From contig NC_014618.1 of the NCBI RefSeq assembly GCF_000164865.1, forward strand, positions 4,650,001 through 4,714,000: DNA of 64,000 nt, given 5' to 3'. The notes below the pieces were generated by a model, which saw only the letters and a program-made list of their open reading frames with translations, had not been told where the DNA came from and did not search any database. Source of the DNA: [Enterobacter] lignolyticus SCF1. GTDB taxonomy: Bacteria > Pseudomonadota > Gammaproteobacteria > Enterobacterales > Enterobacteriaceae. A program made the position numbers and the translations under genes. This document shows positions 24,909 to 33,547 of the stretch, piece by piece. Each line of letters begins with the position of its first letter. Positions within the stretch are counted from its first letter, which is position 1.

Positions 24909-25214
24909 TCAGCTCTGGCTGTAGCGGCCTGCTATCTTGCGGGAGGTATGAAGCACGCGCAGGATGCGCACGTTCTTATTTTCGGTAGCATAGACGATGA
25001 TGAACGGGAAGTGAGGCACCACAAGCTTACGCTGACGCGCTGAACGCCCGGCTTTCACCCCGGCAAGCGGGTTTTCTGCAAGGATGGCCGCCATGCCTGC
25101 CAGCCGCTCATCGGCTGCGATGGCGACCAGTGCGCCGGCTTCCCGGTTCAGGTACAGGAAGATGTTCTCCCTGTCATGCTGTGCGCGTTTTTCCCATTCA
25201 ACACTGACCGTCAC
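24909..25214 (-). CDS. RelE/ParE-family toxin
   Basis: A 101-residue protein with the ParE/RelE fold signature: VEWEKRAQHDRENIFLYL at the N-terminus, AGVKAGRSARQRKLVVPHFPF in the middle, and the ending VRILRVLHTSRKIA. Members are either mRNA-cleaving (RelE) or gyrase-poisoning (ParE); the sequence does not decide this. Its start overlaps the antitoxin gene by 4 nt. The pair is of a type often found on plasmids and may stabilise this segment. Confidence 0.86.
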   Translation of the reverse strand: MTVSVEWEKRAQHDRENIFLYLNREAGALVAIAADERLAGMAAILAENPLAGVKAGRSARQRKLVVPHFPFIIVYATENKNVRILRVLHTSRKIAGRYSQS

Positions 25215-25498
25215 AGTGTACCCCGCGTGGCCCGTTGTTTCAGCGCCTTCATCCGGTTTTCCATTTCGTCGTTGCTGATGTACTCTCCTTCGCCCGCGTC
25301 ATAACGGCTGAACGCCTGCGCTATCTGTGCTTCCAGCCAGCCTTCATGCTCGCTGTTCTGATGCCGGCGCTCTTCGGCGGCCAGCTCTTCGGCACGCTGC
25401 CGCATCAGCTCCGTCAGGCTCATCTGCTGGCGCTCTGCAGCCTGCATTGCCAGCCGTTTGGTTTCTTCGTCGATACGGAAGTGGATAGTACTGCTCAT
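25211..25498 (-). CDS. Ribbon-helix-helix antitoxin (RelB/DinJ-like)
   Basis: 95 residues from the ATG at 25498. The N-terminal ribbon-helix-helix is SSTIHFRIDEETKRLAMQAA followed by MSLTELMRQRAEEL. The C-terminal part is acidic and would wrap the toxin. A longer frame to 25762 overlaps the recombinase gene in another phase and is not used; a GAGG site precedes 25498. It should repress its own operon and neutralise the following toxin. Confidence 0.86.
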   Translation of the reverse strand: MSSTIHFRIDEETKRLAMQAAERQQMSLTELMRQRAEELAAEERRHQNSEHEGWLEAQIAQAFSRYDAGEGEYISNDEMENRMKALKQRATRGTL

Positions 25499-25508
25499 CG
25501 TCATAACC

Positions 25509-26225
25509 TCACGTGGTGTCATTTGTGTTGTCATTATGATGCTCATCCTCTGTATTGTCATCCCGGATGTGTACTTCACGCTCTGCCGGGTGGGTCGTGG
25601 CATGAACCGCCTGCAACGCCCGCACTGACACCTGAGTATATATCTGCGTGCTCTCCACACTACGGTGCCCCAGCATCGCCTGTATCCACCGCAGGTCGGC
25701 TCCGTTCTCCAGCATCTGCGTCGCCATCGCATGCCGGAACAGGTGGCAACTGCCGTGCGCAACCAGCCCGGAGGCTTTCATCCAGTGGCTGACGGTATTG
25801 GTGATGCCGTTTGGCCCCAGTCCCTCCACACCATCCAGCGCCACGAACAGCGCCTTACAGTGCGGATTGATCAGCAACTGCGGCCGGACGTGGTGCAGGT
25901 AACGCTGTACCCACCACAGTGCACGCTCGCCCACCGGAACCACTCTGTCCTGTTTACCCTTACCCTGTACGATGGTCAGGGTGCGGCGGGTCGCATCCAC
26001 GCTGAACACTTCCAGACCGGCAGCTTCACTGCGCCGTATCCCCGTTGACCACAGTACCTCCATCAGCGCCCGATCCCGGACACCTGCCGCAGTGCTCAGG
26101 TCCGGCAACGCCAGCACCTGCTCCACTTCTTCAACGCTCAGGATATAGCGCGGCAGGCGTTTCTCCAGCCTGGGCAGCTCAAGGTCTGCCGCCGGGTTTG
26201 CCAGTATCAGGTTCTGCTGCGTCAT
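25509..26225 (-). CDS. Tyrosine recombinase, N-terminally truncated
   Basis: The 238-residue product contains the complete catalytic domain: STGIRRSEA (Arg I), GSCHLFRHAMATQML (His-x-x-Arg), LGHRSVEST (His III) and IYTQV (nucleophilic Tyr). Only the last part of the core-binding domain is present. The reading frame continues upstream for about 10 codons (DVQVWFRW, typical XerC/D-like) and then hits a TGA within the 11-bp array, so the first 70-100 residues have been lost to the repeat block. It resembles plasmid-type resolvase/integrases. Activity is doubtful. It is transcribed towards the toxin-antitoxin pair. Confidence 0.84.
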   Translation of the reverse strand: MTQQNLILANPAADLELPRLEKRLPRYILSVEEVEQVLALPDLSTAAGVRDRALMEVLWSTGIRRSEAAGLEVFSVDATRRTLTIVQGKGKQDRVVPVGERALWWVQRYLHHVRPQLLINPHCKALFVALDGVEGLGPNGITNTVSHWMKASGLVAHGSCHLFRHAMATQMLENGADLRWIQAMLGHRSVESTQIYTQVSVRALQAVHATTHPAEREVHIRDDNTEDEHHNDNTNDTT

Positions 26226-26243
26226 CCAGCGGAACCATACCTG

Positions 26244-26329
26244 TACATCAAAAATACATCACTATTGCGTGACTATTACACCAGGTGAACGCCCACTACG
26301 TCATAATTACATCACTTTTACACCACTCT
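26244..26329. repeat. 11-bp phased repeat array, block 2
   Basis: Seven units of TACATCACTnn type start at 26244, 26255, 26266, 26277, then after one 9-bp unit at 26297, 26308 and 26319. Unit order, including TACACCAGGTG before the short unit, is the same as at 18357-18452. It cuts into the 5' end of the recombinase gene. Confidence 0.85.
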
Positions 26330-26340
26330 GATTAATGCTA

Positions 26341-26382
26341 ACGCTTCACGCTGACAGATTTTAATCTGACAGCGTGAAGCGT
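26341..26382. repeat. 42-bp near-perfect palindrome
   Basis: Outer arms ACGCTTCACGCTG and CAGCGTGAAGCGT (13 bp, perfect) enclose inner arms AGATT/AATCT around TT. It could form a cruciform or a strong RNA hairpin. In block 1 the inner part is kept but the outer arms are degraded. Confidence 0.8.
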
Positions 26383-26438
26383 TGGACAACGAGCATCGCG
26401 AGGCGTCAGCGGGTTTCAAAGGGGGACACTTTGGCGCG

Positions 26439-26454
26439 CGACTGTATACAGTCG
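26439..26454. repeat. 16-bp palindrome in block 2 core
   Basis: Identical to 18562-18577 (CGACTGTATACAGTCG) within the best conserved part of the block. Confidence 0.7.
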
Positions 26455-26494
26455 GTAACGTGCCTCTTGGATTAACTGGCAAATAAAAGATTTG

Positions 26495-26585
26495 CACTAT
26501 ATTGCATTCCATTGCACTAATTTTTGCCAGACTCTTTCGTAATTTCATTAAGTTGCACTGACTTGCATTACATTGCAGTAATTCT
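26495..26585. repeat. 10-bp phased repeat array, block 2
   Basis: Units of CAyTnnnTTG type begin at 26495, 26505, 26515, 26525, 26535 (11 bp), 26546, 26556, 26566 and 26576. The step is 10 bp with one 11-bp unit. 26586-26753 between the array and the terminator shows no gene. Confidence 0.75.
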
Positions 26586-26753
26586 GGCTGGGTGTCGGGG
26601 CCGTGCCCTGACCTGTTACTGACCGGCGTTTTGGAGGACGGCCACAACGTGGCGGTTCAACAAAACATACCCTGTCCCTCCGTTTGCAAAGAAATGTGGT
26701 GATGCGTGGGCGGGCTGGTGATGGCAATAAATTCGTAGGTAATGCTCGCAGGC

Positions 26754-26782
26754 AAAAAAATCCCGCCAACTGTGGGCGGGAT
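26754..26782 (-). terminator. Terminator of the cdi operon
   Basis: On the minus strand ATCCCGCC, a 7-nt loop and GGCGGGAT are followed by seven T. It lies just after the immunity gene, so the native cdi operon ends here and everything further left has been added behind it. Confidence 0.8.
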
Positions 26783-26792
26783 AGACATTATT

Positions 26793-27158
26793 TTAGGTCC
26801 ATAACTCTTTACCATCGGGTGATAACCATACCACTCCGGCAGGGGCTTTAACCAAAAACCACATGCCATACTCATCTAAATCATCATCTTCATCTTCACA
26901 TGGATATGGTGGCCAAGCTGCTTGTACTATCTGTACTTGTTGCTCAACAGTACCCGATAAAAAAACACCATTCACCGCTAATTTGATTTTTTTCTCATTT
27001 AATAGTCTAGTCAATATACAAAAAAACACTTTCTTTCTGAAGGAGTAATTATCAGAAAGGTCAGCACATTCAACACTGATATGTTGCCATATAGCCCCCA
27101 TTGATAGGCCATAAGAACTTTTAATAACCAACGAGCATATTTCATTAATATCTTTCAT
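26793..27158 (-). CDS. cdiI: CdiI immunity protein of the resident module
   Basis: A 121-residue protein (MKDINEICSLVIKSSYG) ending in an acidic, Trp-containing segment (CEDEDDDLDEYGMW). Its ATG overlaps the stop of the cdiA fragment by 4 nt, and a terminator follows. It is the cognate immunity gene of the resident toxin. No characterised family member was recognised. Confidence 0.78.
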   Translation of the reverse strand: MKDINEICSLVIKSSYGLSMGAIWQHISVECADLSDNYSFRKKVFFCILTRLLNEKKIKLAVNGVFLSGTVEQQVQIVQAAWPPYPCEDEDDDLDEYGMWFLVKAPAGVVWLSPDGKELWT

Positions 27159-29280
27159 TGTTTAAATTTAACCTCCACCCTTCTTCCGCCATTTATCGAT
27201 GGAGTCATCAAATCTATAGTCCATTTAGCACCAGTCTGTTGCGCTGATGTTGAAAAATCCCTCAATGTTACAGTACTACCAGCAGACGGTCCTTCTGTAA
27301 TTTTTACTGAGTACACATTACCTTTTCCGGGAACAACCTTAGCCGATGGCATATTTTCTGATCCTGTAAGCTGCTTAAAGTAAGTCATGACATCAGCATC
27401 AGTGGCCCCCTTAAATACAGGCGCACCTAAACTTAGTTCTGGATCCGTAACCATCGTTTTCCCATTAATATTTAACTGAAAGTCTTTTGGATGTACGGCC
27501 GGGTTATTAAACTGAGATGCAAGGTTATCAATTTTCTTCACCGCTTGCTGTTGCAATACTGTTCCAAATGGTTTAACACTTAAATCAGTACTGTTTTTCG
27601 AGTTCTGAGCAATTTTTCTTAAGGCTTCTTTTTCAGCCGATAATTTTCCAGTATCTGCAATACCGCTCGGAACTTTCTTGCCCGGCAATATAACACTTGC
27701 CAGTATTCCACCAGTAGCTTCCAGCGCGGCCTGATCCCCGTCCCACGCCCCTGTCAGAGTACTTGCAACACTCGACCAAGTATCGCTTTTCATCAGAGCC
27801 TTAACACTGTCAGCCACTGTCTGATTCTTGCCAGCCAGATCGCTTAAAGCCTTATTGCAGTAACTATCCCCGGCAGCACACGATGCCAGCGCCATTGCTG
27901 CATCCGCGACATAGTCAGCGGATCCCAGCGCTGAGTCTCCGGTATCCGCAACCGCATTGATAATGCCGTTCGCTATGGCAGATGTTGTGCCTTTACCCAG
28001 CTTATCCCGAACCTGATCTTTCCAGTACTCCGCGCTCTGCTTAACGGATTCTCGGGACTTGTCTCCACTGAGCGAGTTATTCTCAACCTCCACCCGCGCC
28101 GCATTCGCGCCACTGGCTGCCGAGAACGTATCTCCACCCACGCTACCGCCTGCCACGGCACCCACTACCGTGGCAAGGTTGCTGATAAACTGCCGTTCTT
28201 CGCCGTTCAGCTCATCCACTTTCTTACCAAAAAACGCGTCGGCCAGGTTCTCATCCATCACCGCTGCAGACATCATTCCGCCTGCCGCCGCAGACAGCGC
28301 GTTTCCTCCCTGCGCCTGCGCCAGCGCTGCCGACACAATACCATGCAACGCCACGCGGGCAACCTTATTGCCCCCCGAGGCATCCTTCACCAGCTTCGCC
28401 ATATACGGCGCAACACCTGCGGCAACACCACCTTCAATGTTGCCCCCCAGGATGCCCGCAATCAGGCCCGTTGCCCCGGATGTCGCACGCCAGAAATCAC
28501 TCCCGGGCCCATACTCCTTCTCAGCATCTATGTAGCGGCTGTCGTTCTTCACGGCTGCATTAAGCGCTTCTTCCGTTGCGCCCGGATGCTCCCTGCTGAT
28601 TTCATCCTTCAGCGCCGCATTCTTCTCCGCGGCCTCATGCTCCATCGCGGCCTTGTAAGCGTTTGCGGCCTGAATGCCCAGCGCGGTCGCTTCCTTCTGG
28701 ATCTCCAGCTTATCCTTCACCTTACCAGCGTCAAACCCGTCCTTCACGCTGTGGTTCGCATTCGCCGTGTCACGGCTGAGCCCGGCAATATCCTGCTGCT
28801 GACGGTCCTTATCACGAATGATGATCGTACCATCGGCAACCGCACTGTGCGTCGTGCCGCGCTCATCCCCGGTAGCCTGCCCCAGGCCGGTGGTCGGCAT
28901 ACCGGTATTTGTGGCCGTCACGCCTGCCTGTTTACCGCTCCATTCAGAAAGGTTATCCAGGTTTTTCCAGCCCAGCGTTCCGGTATCAAGCCGGTTTTTA
29001 TCCGCCGAAGCCTCCGACGCGAGCACGGCGCCATCCAGTTGAGTATGCTGACCAACCGTAATATCAAAACCACCACTGCCGGCATAGATACCGCTCTGAT
29101 CCTTGACCGACTGGTAGTTGTTGTTCAGTTTCTCCGCACTGGCATTTGCGCTGCCCTCAACAACGTTGCCAAAACAGAATGGCGGCACGCAGACGCTCAG
29201 GTTTACACCCGATGATGTCGATTTACTGTCGTATTTCGCCCGGTCCTGAACGCTGGCGATCGTCAGGTCGCGGCCAATAC
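27155..29280 (-). pseudogene. cdiA: cdiA 3' remnant: C-terminal part of contact-dependent inhibition toxin
   Basis: The frame runs open from about 29280 (IGRDLTIASVQDRAKYDSKS) to 27155. The first ATG is at 29188. It contains late FHA-type haemagglutinin sequence (GGFDITVGQHTQLDGAVLAS), the pretoxin region (AAGGMMSAAVMDENLADAFF, EERQFISNLATVVGA), VENN at 28076-28087 (RVEVENNSLSGDKS), and a 310-residue CdiA-CT ending TLRDFSTSAQQTG, WTIDLM, RRVEVKFKQ. The signal peptide, TPS secretion domain and filament, usually more than 2000 residues, are missing. The 3' end of cdiB is fused directly in front, so an internal deletion removed them and the toxin cannot be exported. The toxin activity is unassigned. 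Confidence 0.88.
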
Positions 29281-30890
29281 GCGAGCGGCGTCCCGACGGT
29301 AAATTGCGTTGAAACCCAGCGGTTCGCCGTGCTGACCCCCACGGCGGCGCCCCACAGCGTTCCCGATGACCGGCTGTCGAGTGGGTCGGACTGCAGCCAG
29401 CCGCCGTCCAGCGCCGCCACGCTGCTGATCTGGCCTATCACCGGCAGGGTAAACAGGGCCCAGTTGAGCTCGTTGCGCCAGTAGCCGCCGTTATCGCCGG
29501 AGATGCTCTGCTCCTTAAAGCCGCGCACCGAGCTCTCGCCGCCAAGGGTCACCCGTTCGCTGCCGTACAGGCGGTCCGGCGACCACTGGCCGTAGGCGCT
29601 GGTCAGCCACCACAGCGTCTCCGTCAGCGGGCGCTGGAAGCTGGCGTTCAGGCTCCATTTGCGAAACTGCGCTTTCGGCAGGTCGCCGGGGTTACCGTCG
29701 TCATTTTGCGCCCCGAGCCACGGCACGCCGCGGCTGAACGTCGGGTTAAAGGTGGCGACCCCGCCAAGCATTTTTTGCGTGTGATTAAGGCCAAACAGCA
29801 GGCTGGTCAGCGTCCGGCTGCTGCTTTCAAGCCTCACGTCGTTAAGGTAGTTGCGGGTGATACGCTGGTTTACGCCAAGCGACATCCCGGTTTTGATATC
29901 GCCGTTACGGAACAGGACATGGGAAAAATTCACGCGCTGCGTCTGGGTATCGCCGCCCGAACGCCATAACCAGCCGTTGTTGTCGATGGTGGCGAGATAG
30001 TTATTCCAGCTGCAGCTGTAGTCGAACAGGCTGTATCCCCAGGGTACGCTGACCCCCGCCGCGAAATTCTGCGCATCCTTCGCGGTAGAGAAATCGCTGC
30101 TGCGCCCGCCGCTGACGAACCACTGGTCCGCCAGCCCCAGTAAATTATTCGCGACCAGCGACCCGCTAATTTGCCCGACGCCGGTAACCTTTTGCCCGCT
30201 ATTATCAAAGCTCAGCGATGCACTTAACGGAAATTCAGGTTTAGCCGTAAGATTCACAATGGACCAGCCCTGGCCGTCGCCGGGCTGAATTTCTATTTCC
30301 ACCGGCGTCTTACGTATCCGGTTGATCTGCTCCATACCCTGTTCAATATCCCGCAGATTAAGGATCTTGCCCTCAAGCCCGGGGAATACCATTTTCAGCG
30401 TGCGGGCCGGAACGCCCTCAAGATGTATTTTCTGGAGTTTTCCTTCCAGTACCGCAATATGCAGCGTACCGCCAGAAAGATCCTGCTCGGTTAAAAACGC
30501 CCGGCTGGTGATATAGCCGCGGCTGATATACCAGTCCGATATCTGATTCGTCAGGTCATTGAGGCGCGCAATATCGAGACACTGGTTTCGCCACGGCGCG
30601 GTCACCCGCTGCTGCTCGCGCGGGCTCATCCGCGTGGCGCCGTCAAGCTCAATGCGGGATACCGTAAAGCAGGGGCCTTTAGCCGGTTCGGCGGGTCTGG
30701 CGGACGGGAGACGAGGCAGCAATGTGCTTCTTTCCAGCTCGTCGCGCTGGCGCTGGTTTTGTTCGAGTAACTGCTGCTGCTGTTGCTGAATACTGTCCCG
30801 ATCGGCTGGCGATAATGGCGCGGCGCTAACGGGAAAAATAAACCCAAGCCCCCCTAAAATAAGGCCATATTTAATTAAGTGACGCTTCAT
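29223..30890 (-). pseudogene. cdiB: CdiB two-partner secretion outer-membrane transporter, 3' end altered
   Basis: A 555-residue TpsB/Omp85-type protein from the ATG at 30890: signal peptide (MKRHLIKYGLILGGLGFIFP), Gln-rich helix, POTRA-like domains (FTVSRIELDGATRMS), ShlB-type POTRA 2, and a barrel with the L6 motif SSVRGFKEQSISG. The last residues after GTPLAYW are not the hydrophobic final beta-strand ending in Phe or Leu expected for this family. They read through the deletion junction into cdiA DNA and stop at 29223. Loss of the terminal strand would probably block assembly by BAM, so I call it a likely pseudogene. Confidence 0.82.
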
Positions 30891-31085
30891 CCCTGATTTA
30901 CCATTGCTGTAATATTGCCGATCGCACAGCGAATTATGTGTCCGACCGTTTATAACTGGCAATACATAATCACAATAAGACTAAAAAACCAACATTATTT
31001 AACTTAAGAAACAAAATTCGCGGCGTTAAAAAATGAATTTAATAATATCACGGGGAGAGAAACAGACTTATCGCAAACGCAATAA

Positions 31086-31103
31086 TTATTATTGCAATAA
31101 TAA
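31086..31103. repeat. 18-bp AT-rich palindrome between cdiB and metF
   Basis: TTATTATTGCAATAATAA is a perfect palindrome in the AT-rich 30891-31168 interval upstream of cdiB. It may be regulatory. AACCCGC/GCGGGTT at 31120-31150 is a possible metF terminator. No gene lies in this interval. Confidence 0.5.
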
Positions 31104-31168
31104 CGGCGTGGGGAGAATAAACCCGCCGCGCGATATTGCCGCAGCGGGTTAAAGAAGGGAAACGGAAA

Positions 31169-32059
31169 TTATACGGCCGGACGCACGCCCAGCGTGTGGC
31201 AAATAGCGTAGCTCATTTCGGCGCGGTTCAGGGTATAAAAGTGGAAATCTTTCACCCCTTCGCGGCTGAGAATTTTCACCATATCCATGGCGATATTCGC
31301 GCCGACCAGCTTGCGGGTTTCCGCATCATCATCCAGACCGTCAAACATTTTCGCCATCCAGGCCGGAATACGCACGTTGGTCATGTCGGCAAACTTCTTC
31401 GCCTGCTTAAAGTTTGAGACCGGCAGAATACCGGGGACGATTTCGACATCAATACCGGTCGCGGCGCAGCGGTCGCGAAAGCGCAGGTAGCTTTCAACGT
31501 CAAAGAAAAACTGGGTGATGGCGCGGTTAGCCCCGGCATCAATCTTGCGCTTCAGGTTCAGCAGATCCGCCTGCGCGCTTTTCGCCTCCGGGTGAACTTC
31601 CGGGTAGGCGGCCACGGAAATATCGAAATCCCCCACCTCTTTGAGCAGCGTCACCAGATCGGCGGCATACATGTCCGGCTTGCCGCTGCCTGGCGGTAAA
31701 TCGCCGCGCAGCGCCACGATATGGCGGATGCCGTTGTTCCAGTAGTCCTGAGCGATGGCGCGCAGCTCGTCGCGGGTAGCGTCAATACAGGTCAGGTGCG
31801 GCGCCGCTTCCAGGCCCGTACGCTCTTTGATCCCTTTGATGATGCTGTGAGTGCGGTCGCGCTCGCCGGAGTTCGCGCCGTAGGTCACGGAGACAAATTT
31901 GGGCTTCAGGCTGCTCAGTCTGTCGATAGAGGCCCACAGGGTCTGCTCCATTTCACTGGTGCGCGGCGGGAAAAACTCAAAGGAAACGTTAATCTGGCCA
32001 TCTAACTCGGCCAGGCTCTGATTCAGGGCTTCCCGCTGGTTGGCGTGAAAAAAGCTCAT
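31169..32059 (-). CDS. metF: Methylenetetrahydrofolate reductase
   Basis: The 296-residue flavoprotein has the same length as E. coli MetF and recognisable motifs: VSFEFFPPRTSEMEQ with the catalytic Glu, SVTYGANSGERDRT, LTCIDATRDELR, HIVALRGDLP and VEIVPGILPVSNF. It reduces 5,10-methylene-THF to 5-methyl-THF for methionine synthesis in the cytoplasm. A MetJ box array lies 43-74 bp upstream. In E. coli metF adjoins metL; here about 5.5 kb of other genes intervene. Confidence 0.96.
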   Translation of the reverse strand: MSFFHANQREALNQSLAELDGQINVSFEFFPPRTSEMEQTLWASIDRLSSLKPKFVSVTYGANSGERDRTHSIIKGIKERTGLEAAPHLTCIDATRDELRAIAQDYWNNGIRHIVALRGDLPPGSGKPDMYAADLVTLLKEVGDFDISVAAYPEVHPEAKSAQADLLNLKRKIDAGANRAITQFFFDVESYLRFRDRCAATGIDVEIVPGILPVSNFKQAKKFADMTNVRIPAWMAKMFDGLDDDAETRKLVGANIAMDMVKILSREGVKDFHFYTLNRAEMSYAICHTLGVRPAV

Positions 32060-32101
32060 ACCGTACCTCTATCTTTCGCGTGTCATGGTGTGTTGTTTTT
32101 C

Positions 32102-32133
32102 GAACTTCTATACGTTTAGACGTCCAGATGTAA
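32102..32133. promoter_or_regulatory. MetJ box array upstream of metF
   Basis: Four tandem 8-bp units, GAACTTCT, ATACGTTT, AGACGTCC and AGATGTAA, match the met box AGACGTCT in 5-7 positions each. MetJ with S-adenosylmethionine would bind here and repress metF. Confidence 0.8.
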
Positions 32134-32243
32134 AAATGACGGAAAAGGCGACCGCCGTCAACTGAAAAAACAGCAATGAGGATGAGGAATATTCAGCGAA
32201 GATGAAAAAAGTTCATGATCCGCCCCTCCCGCATGCGCGCCCT

Positions 32244-32268
32244 GCGCTATGCAAGAAACGCATAGCGC
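32244..32268. promoter_or_regulatory. Inverted repeat upstream of yjiH
   Basis: GCGCTATGC, 7 bp, then GCATAGCGC, a perfect 9-bp dyad about 120 bp before yjiH. It is a candidate operator or small hairpin. The binding protein is unknown. Nothing else was seen in 32134-32390. Confidence 0.45.
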
Positions 32269-32390
32269 GATACATACTTGCATTTTCCCAATACCCATAC
32301 GACTGATAAGGTCATTCTGTTTTGGGTAATTAAACACCCATGCTGACAGCGACACGACACAACATATTAAAAATCATCACGGGGAATGCT

Positions 32391-33077
32391 ATGGCGCAAC
32401 AAGGAGAAAACGCGGCCATGCCGCTGGACACAGAGCGGGTCGGCCTGAAAGGGTATCTCTCTTTTTTCCTCACTATCATCTTCTTTTCCGGGGTTTTCTC
32501 CGGCAGCGAAGGCTGGTGGCGGGTCTTTGATTTTACGGTGTTAAATGGCTCATTTGGCCACATCACCAACGGCCTGGATAAGGCGGCCCTGACGTTTCGC
32601 GGCACCGGCGGCGCGGGGGCGAAAGATGGCTTTCTGTTCGCCCTTGAGCTTGCGCCGTCGGTCATCCTGTCGCTTGGCATCATCGCCATTACCGATGGCC
32701 TTGGCGGCCTGCGCGCGGCGCAGCAGCTGATGACCCCGGTGCTCAAGCCGCTGTTGGGTATCCCGGGAATTTGCTCATTAGCGCTGATCGCCAACCTGCA
32801 AAACACCGACGCCGCCGCCGGTATGACCAAAGAGCTGGCGCAGGAGGGTGAGATTACCGAGCGGGATAAAGTCATTTTCGCGGCGTACCAGACCAGCGGC
32901 AGCGCCATCATCACCAACTATTTCTCCTCCGGCGTGGCGGTGTTCGCCTTCCTTGGCACCTCGGTCATTGTGCCGCTGGCGGTGATTCTGGTGTTTAAAT
33001 TTATCGGCGCCAACCTGCTTCGTCTGTGGATAAGCCTGGAAGAACGCCGTACCCCAACGCAAGGAGCCACATCATGA
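32391..33077 (+). CDS. yjiH: YjiH inner-membrane protein (nucleoside-recognition/gate type)
   Basis: 228 residues from the ATG at 32391, which has an AAGGAG-like site nearby; the frame from 32340 adds a poorly supported extension. The protein follows E. coli YjiH through most of its length (SFFLTIIFFSGVFSG, GGAGAKDGFLFALELAPS, LIANLQNTDAAAGMTKELA). It has several membrane helices of the spore-maturation/nucleoside-gate type. Its exact substrate is unknown. It overlaps yjiG by 4 nt and is in one operon with yjiG and iadA. Confidence 0.88.
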   Translation: MAQQGENAAMPLDTERVGLKGYLSFFLTIIFFSGVFSGSEGWWRVFDFTVLNGSFGHITNGLDKAALTFRGTGGAGAKDGFLFALELAPSVILSLGIIAITDGLGGLRAAQQLMTPVLKPLLGIPGICSLALIANLQNTDAAAGMTKELAQEGEITERDKVIFAAYQTSGSAIITNYFSSGVAVFAFLGTSVIVPLAVILVFKFIGANLLRLWISLEERRTPTQGATS

Positions 33078-33535
33078 CGACTCAGGTACGCAAAAACGTC
33101 ATGGACATGTTTATCGATGGCGCGCGTCGCGGCTTTACGATCGCCACCACCAACCTGCTGCCTAACGTCGTTATGGCGTTCGTCATTATCCAGGCGCTGA
33201 AAATCACCGGCCTGCTCGACTGGGTAGGCCACATCTGTCAGCCCGTCATGGCGCTGTGGGGGCTGCCCGGCGAAGCGGCAACGGTTCTGCTGGCCTCGCT
33301 GATGAGTATGGGCGGCGCGGTGGGCGTCTCGGCAAGCCTGCTGGCCGCAGGGGCGCTGAACGGTCATGACGTTACCGTTCTGCTGCCTGCTATCTACCTG
33401 ATGGGCAACCCGGTGCAGAACGTGGGCCGCTGTCTGGGGACCGCCGAAGTGAACGCCCGATATTACCCGCACATCATCGCCGTTTGCGCCATCAACGCGC
33501 TGCTGTCTATCTGGGTTATGCAGCTTATTGTTTAG
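33074..33535 (+). CDS. yjiG: YjiG inner-membrane protein
   Basis: The 153-residue protein starts MTTQVRKNVMDMFIDGARRG and has the same length as E. coli YjiG, with nucleoside-gate type membrane segments (ATTNLLPNVVMAFVIIQAL, AATVLLASLMSMGGAVGVS). It is taken to form one transporter with YjiH, perhaps for (iso)dipeptides given the adjacent isoaspartyl dipeptidase; that link is inference from context. Confidence 0.88.
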   Translation: MTTQVRKNVMDMFIDGARRGFTIATTNLLPNVVMAFVIIQALKITGLLDWVGHICQPVMALWGLPGEAATVLLASLMSMGGAVGVSASLLAAGALNGHDVTVLLPAIYLMGNPVQNVGRCLGTAEVNARYYPHIIAVCAINALLSIWVMQLIV

Positions 33536-33547
33536 AAAGGAGTCACC

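Larger units (their letters stand above)
26244..26585. repeat. Composite direct repeat block 2
   Basis: Second copy of the block at 18357-18729, same orientation, with the same order: 11-bp array, hairpin, conserved core with 16-bp palindrome, 10-bp array. It lacks the GAGTC cluster found beside block 1. The two blocks bracket the recombinase, the toxin-antitoxin pair and modules 1-4. Confidence 0.85.

Noticed and set aside
25499..25762. Extended antitoxin start (183 residues)
   Set aside because: The extra part is an Arg/Trp/Cys-rich shadow of the recombinase gene; the ribbon-helix-helix domain begins at the ATG at 25498.
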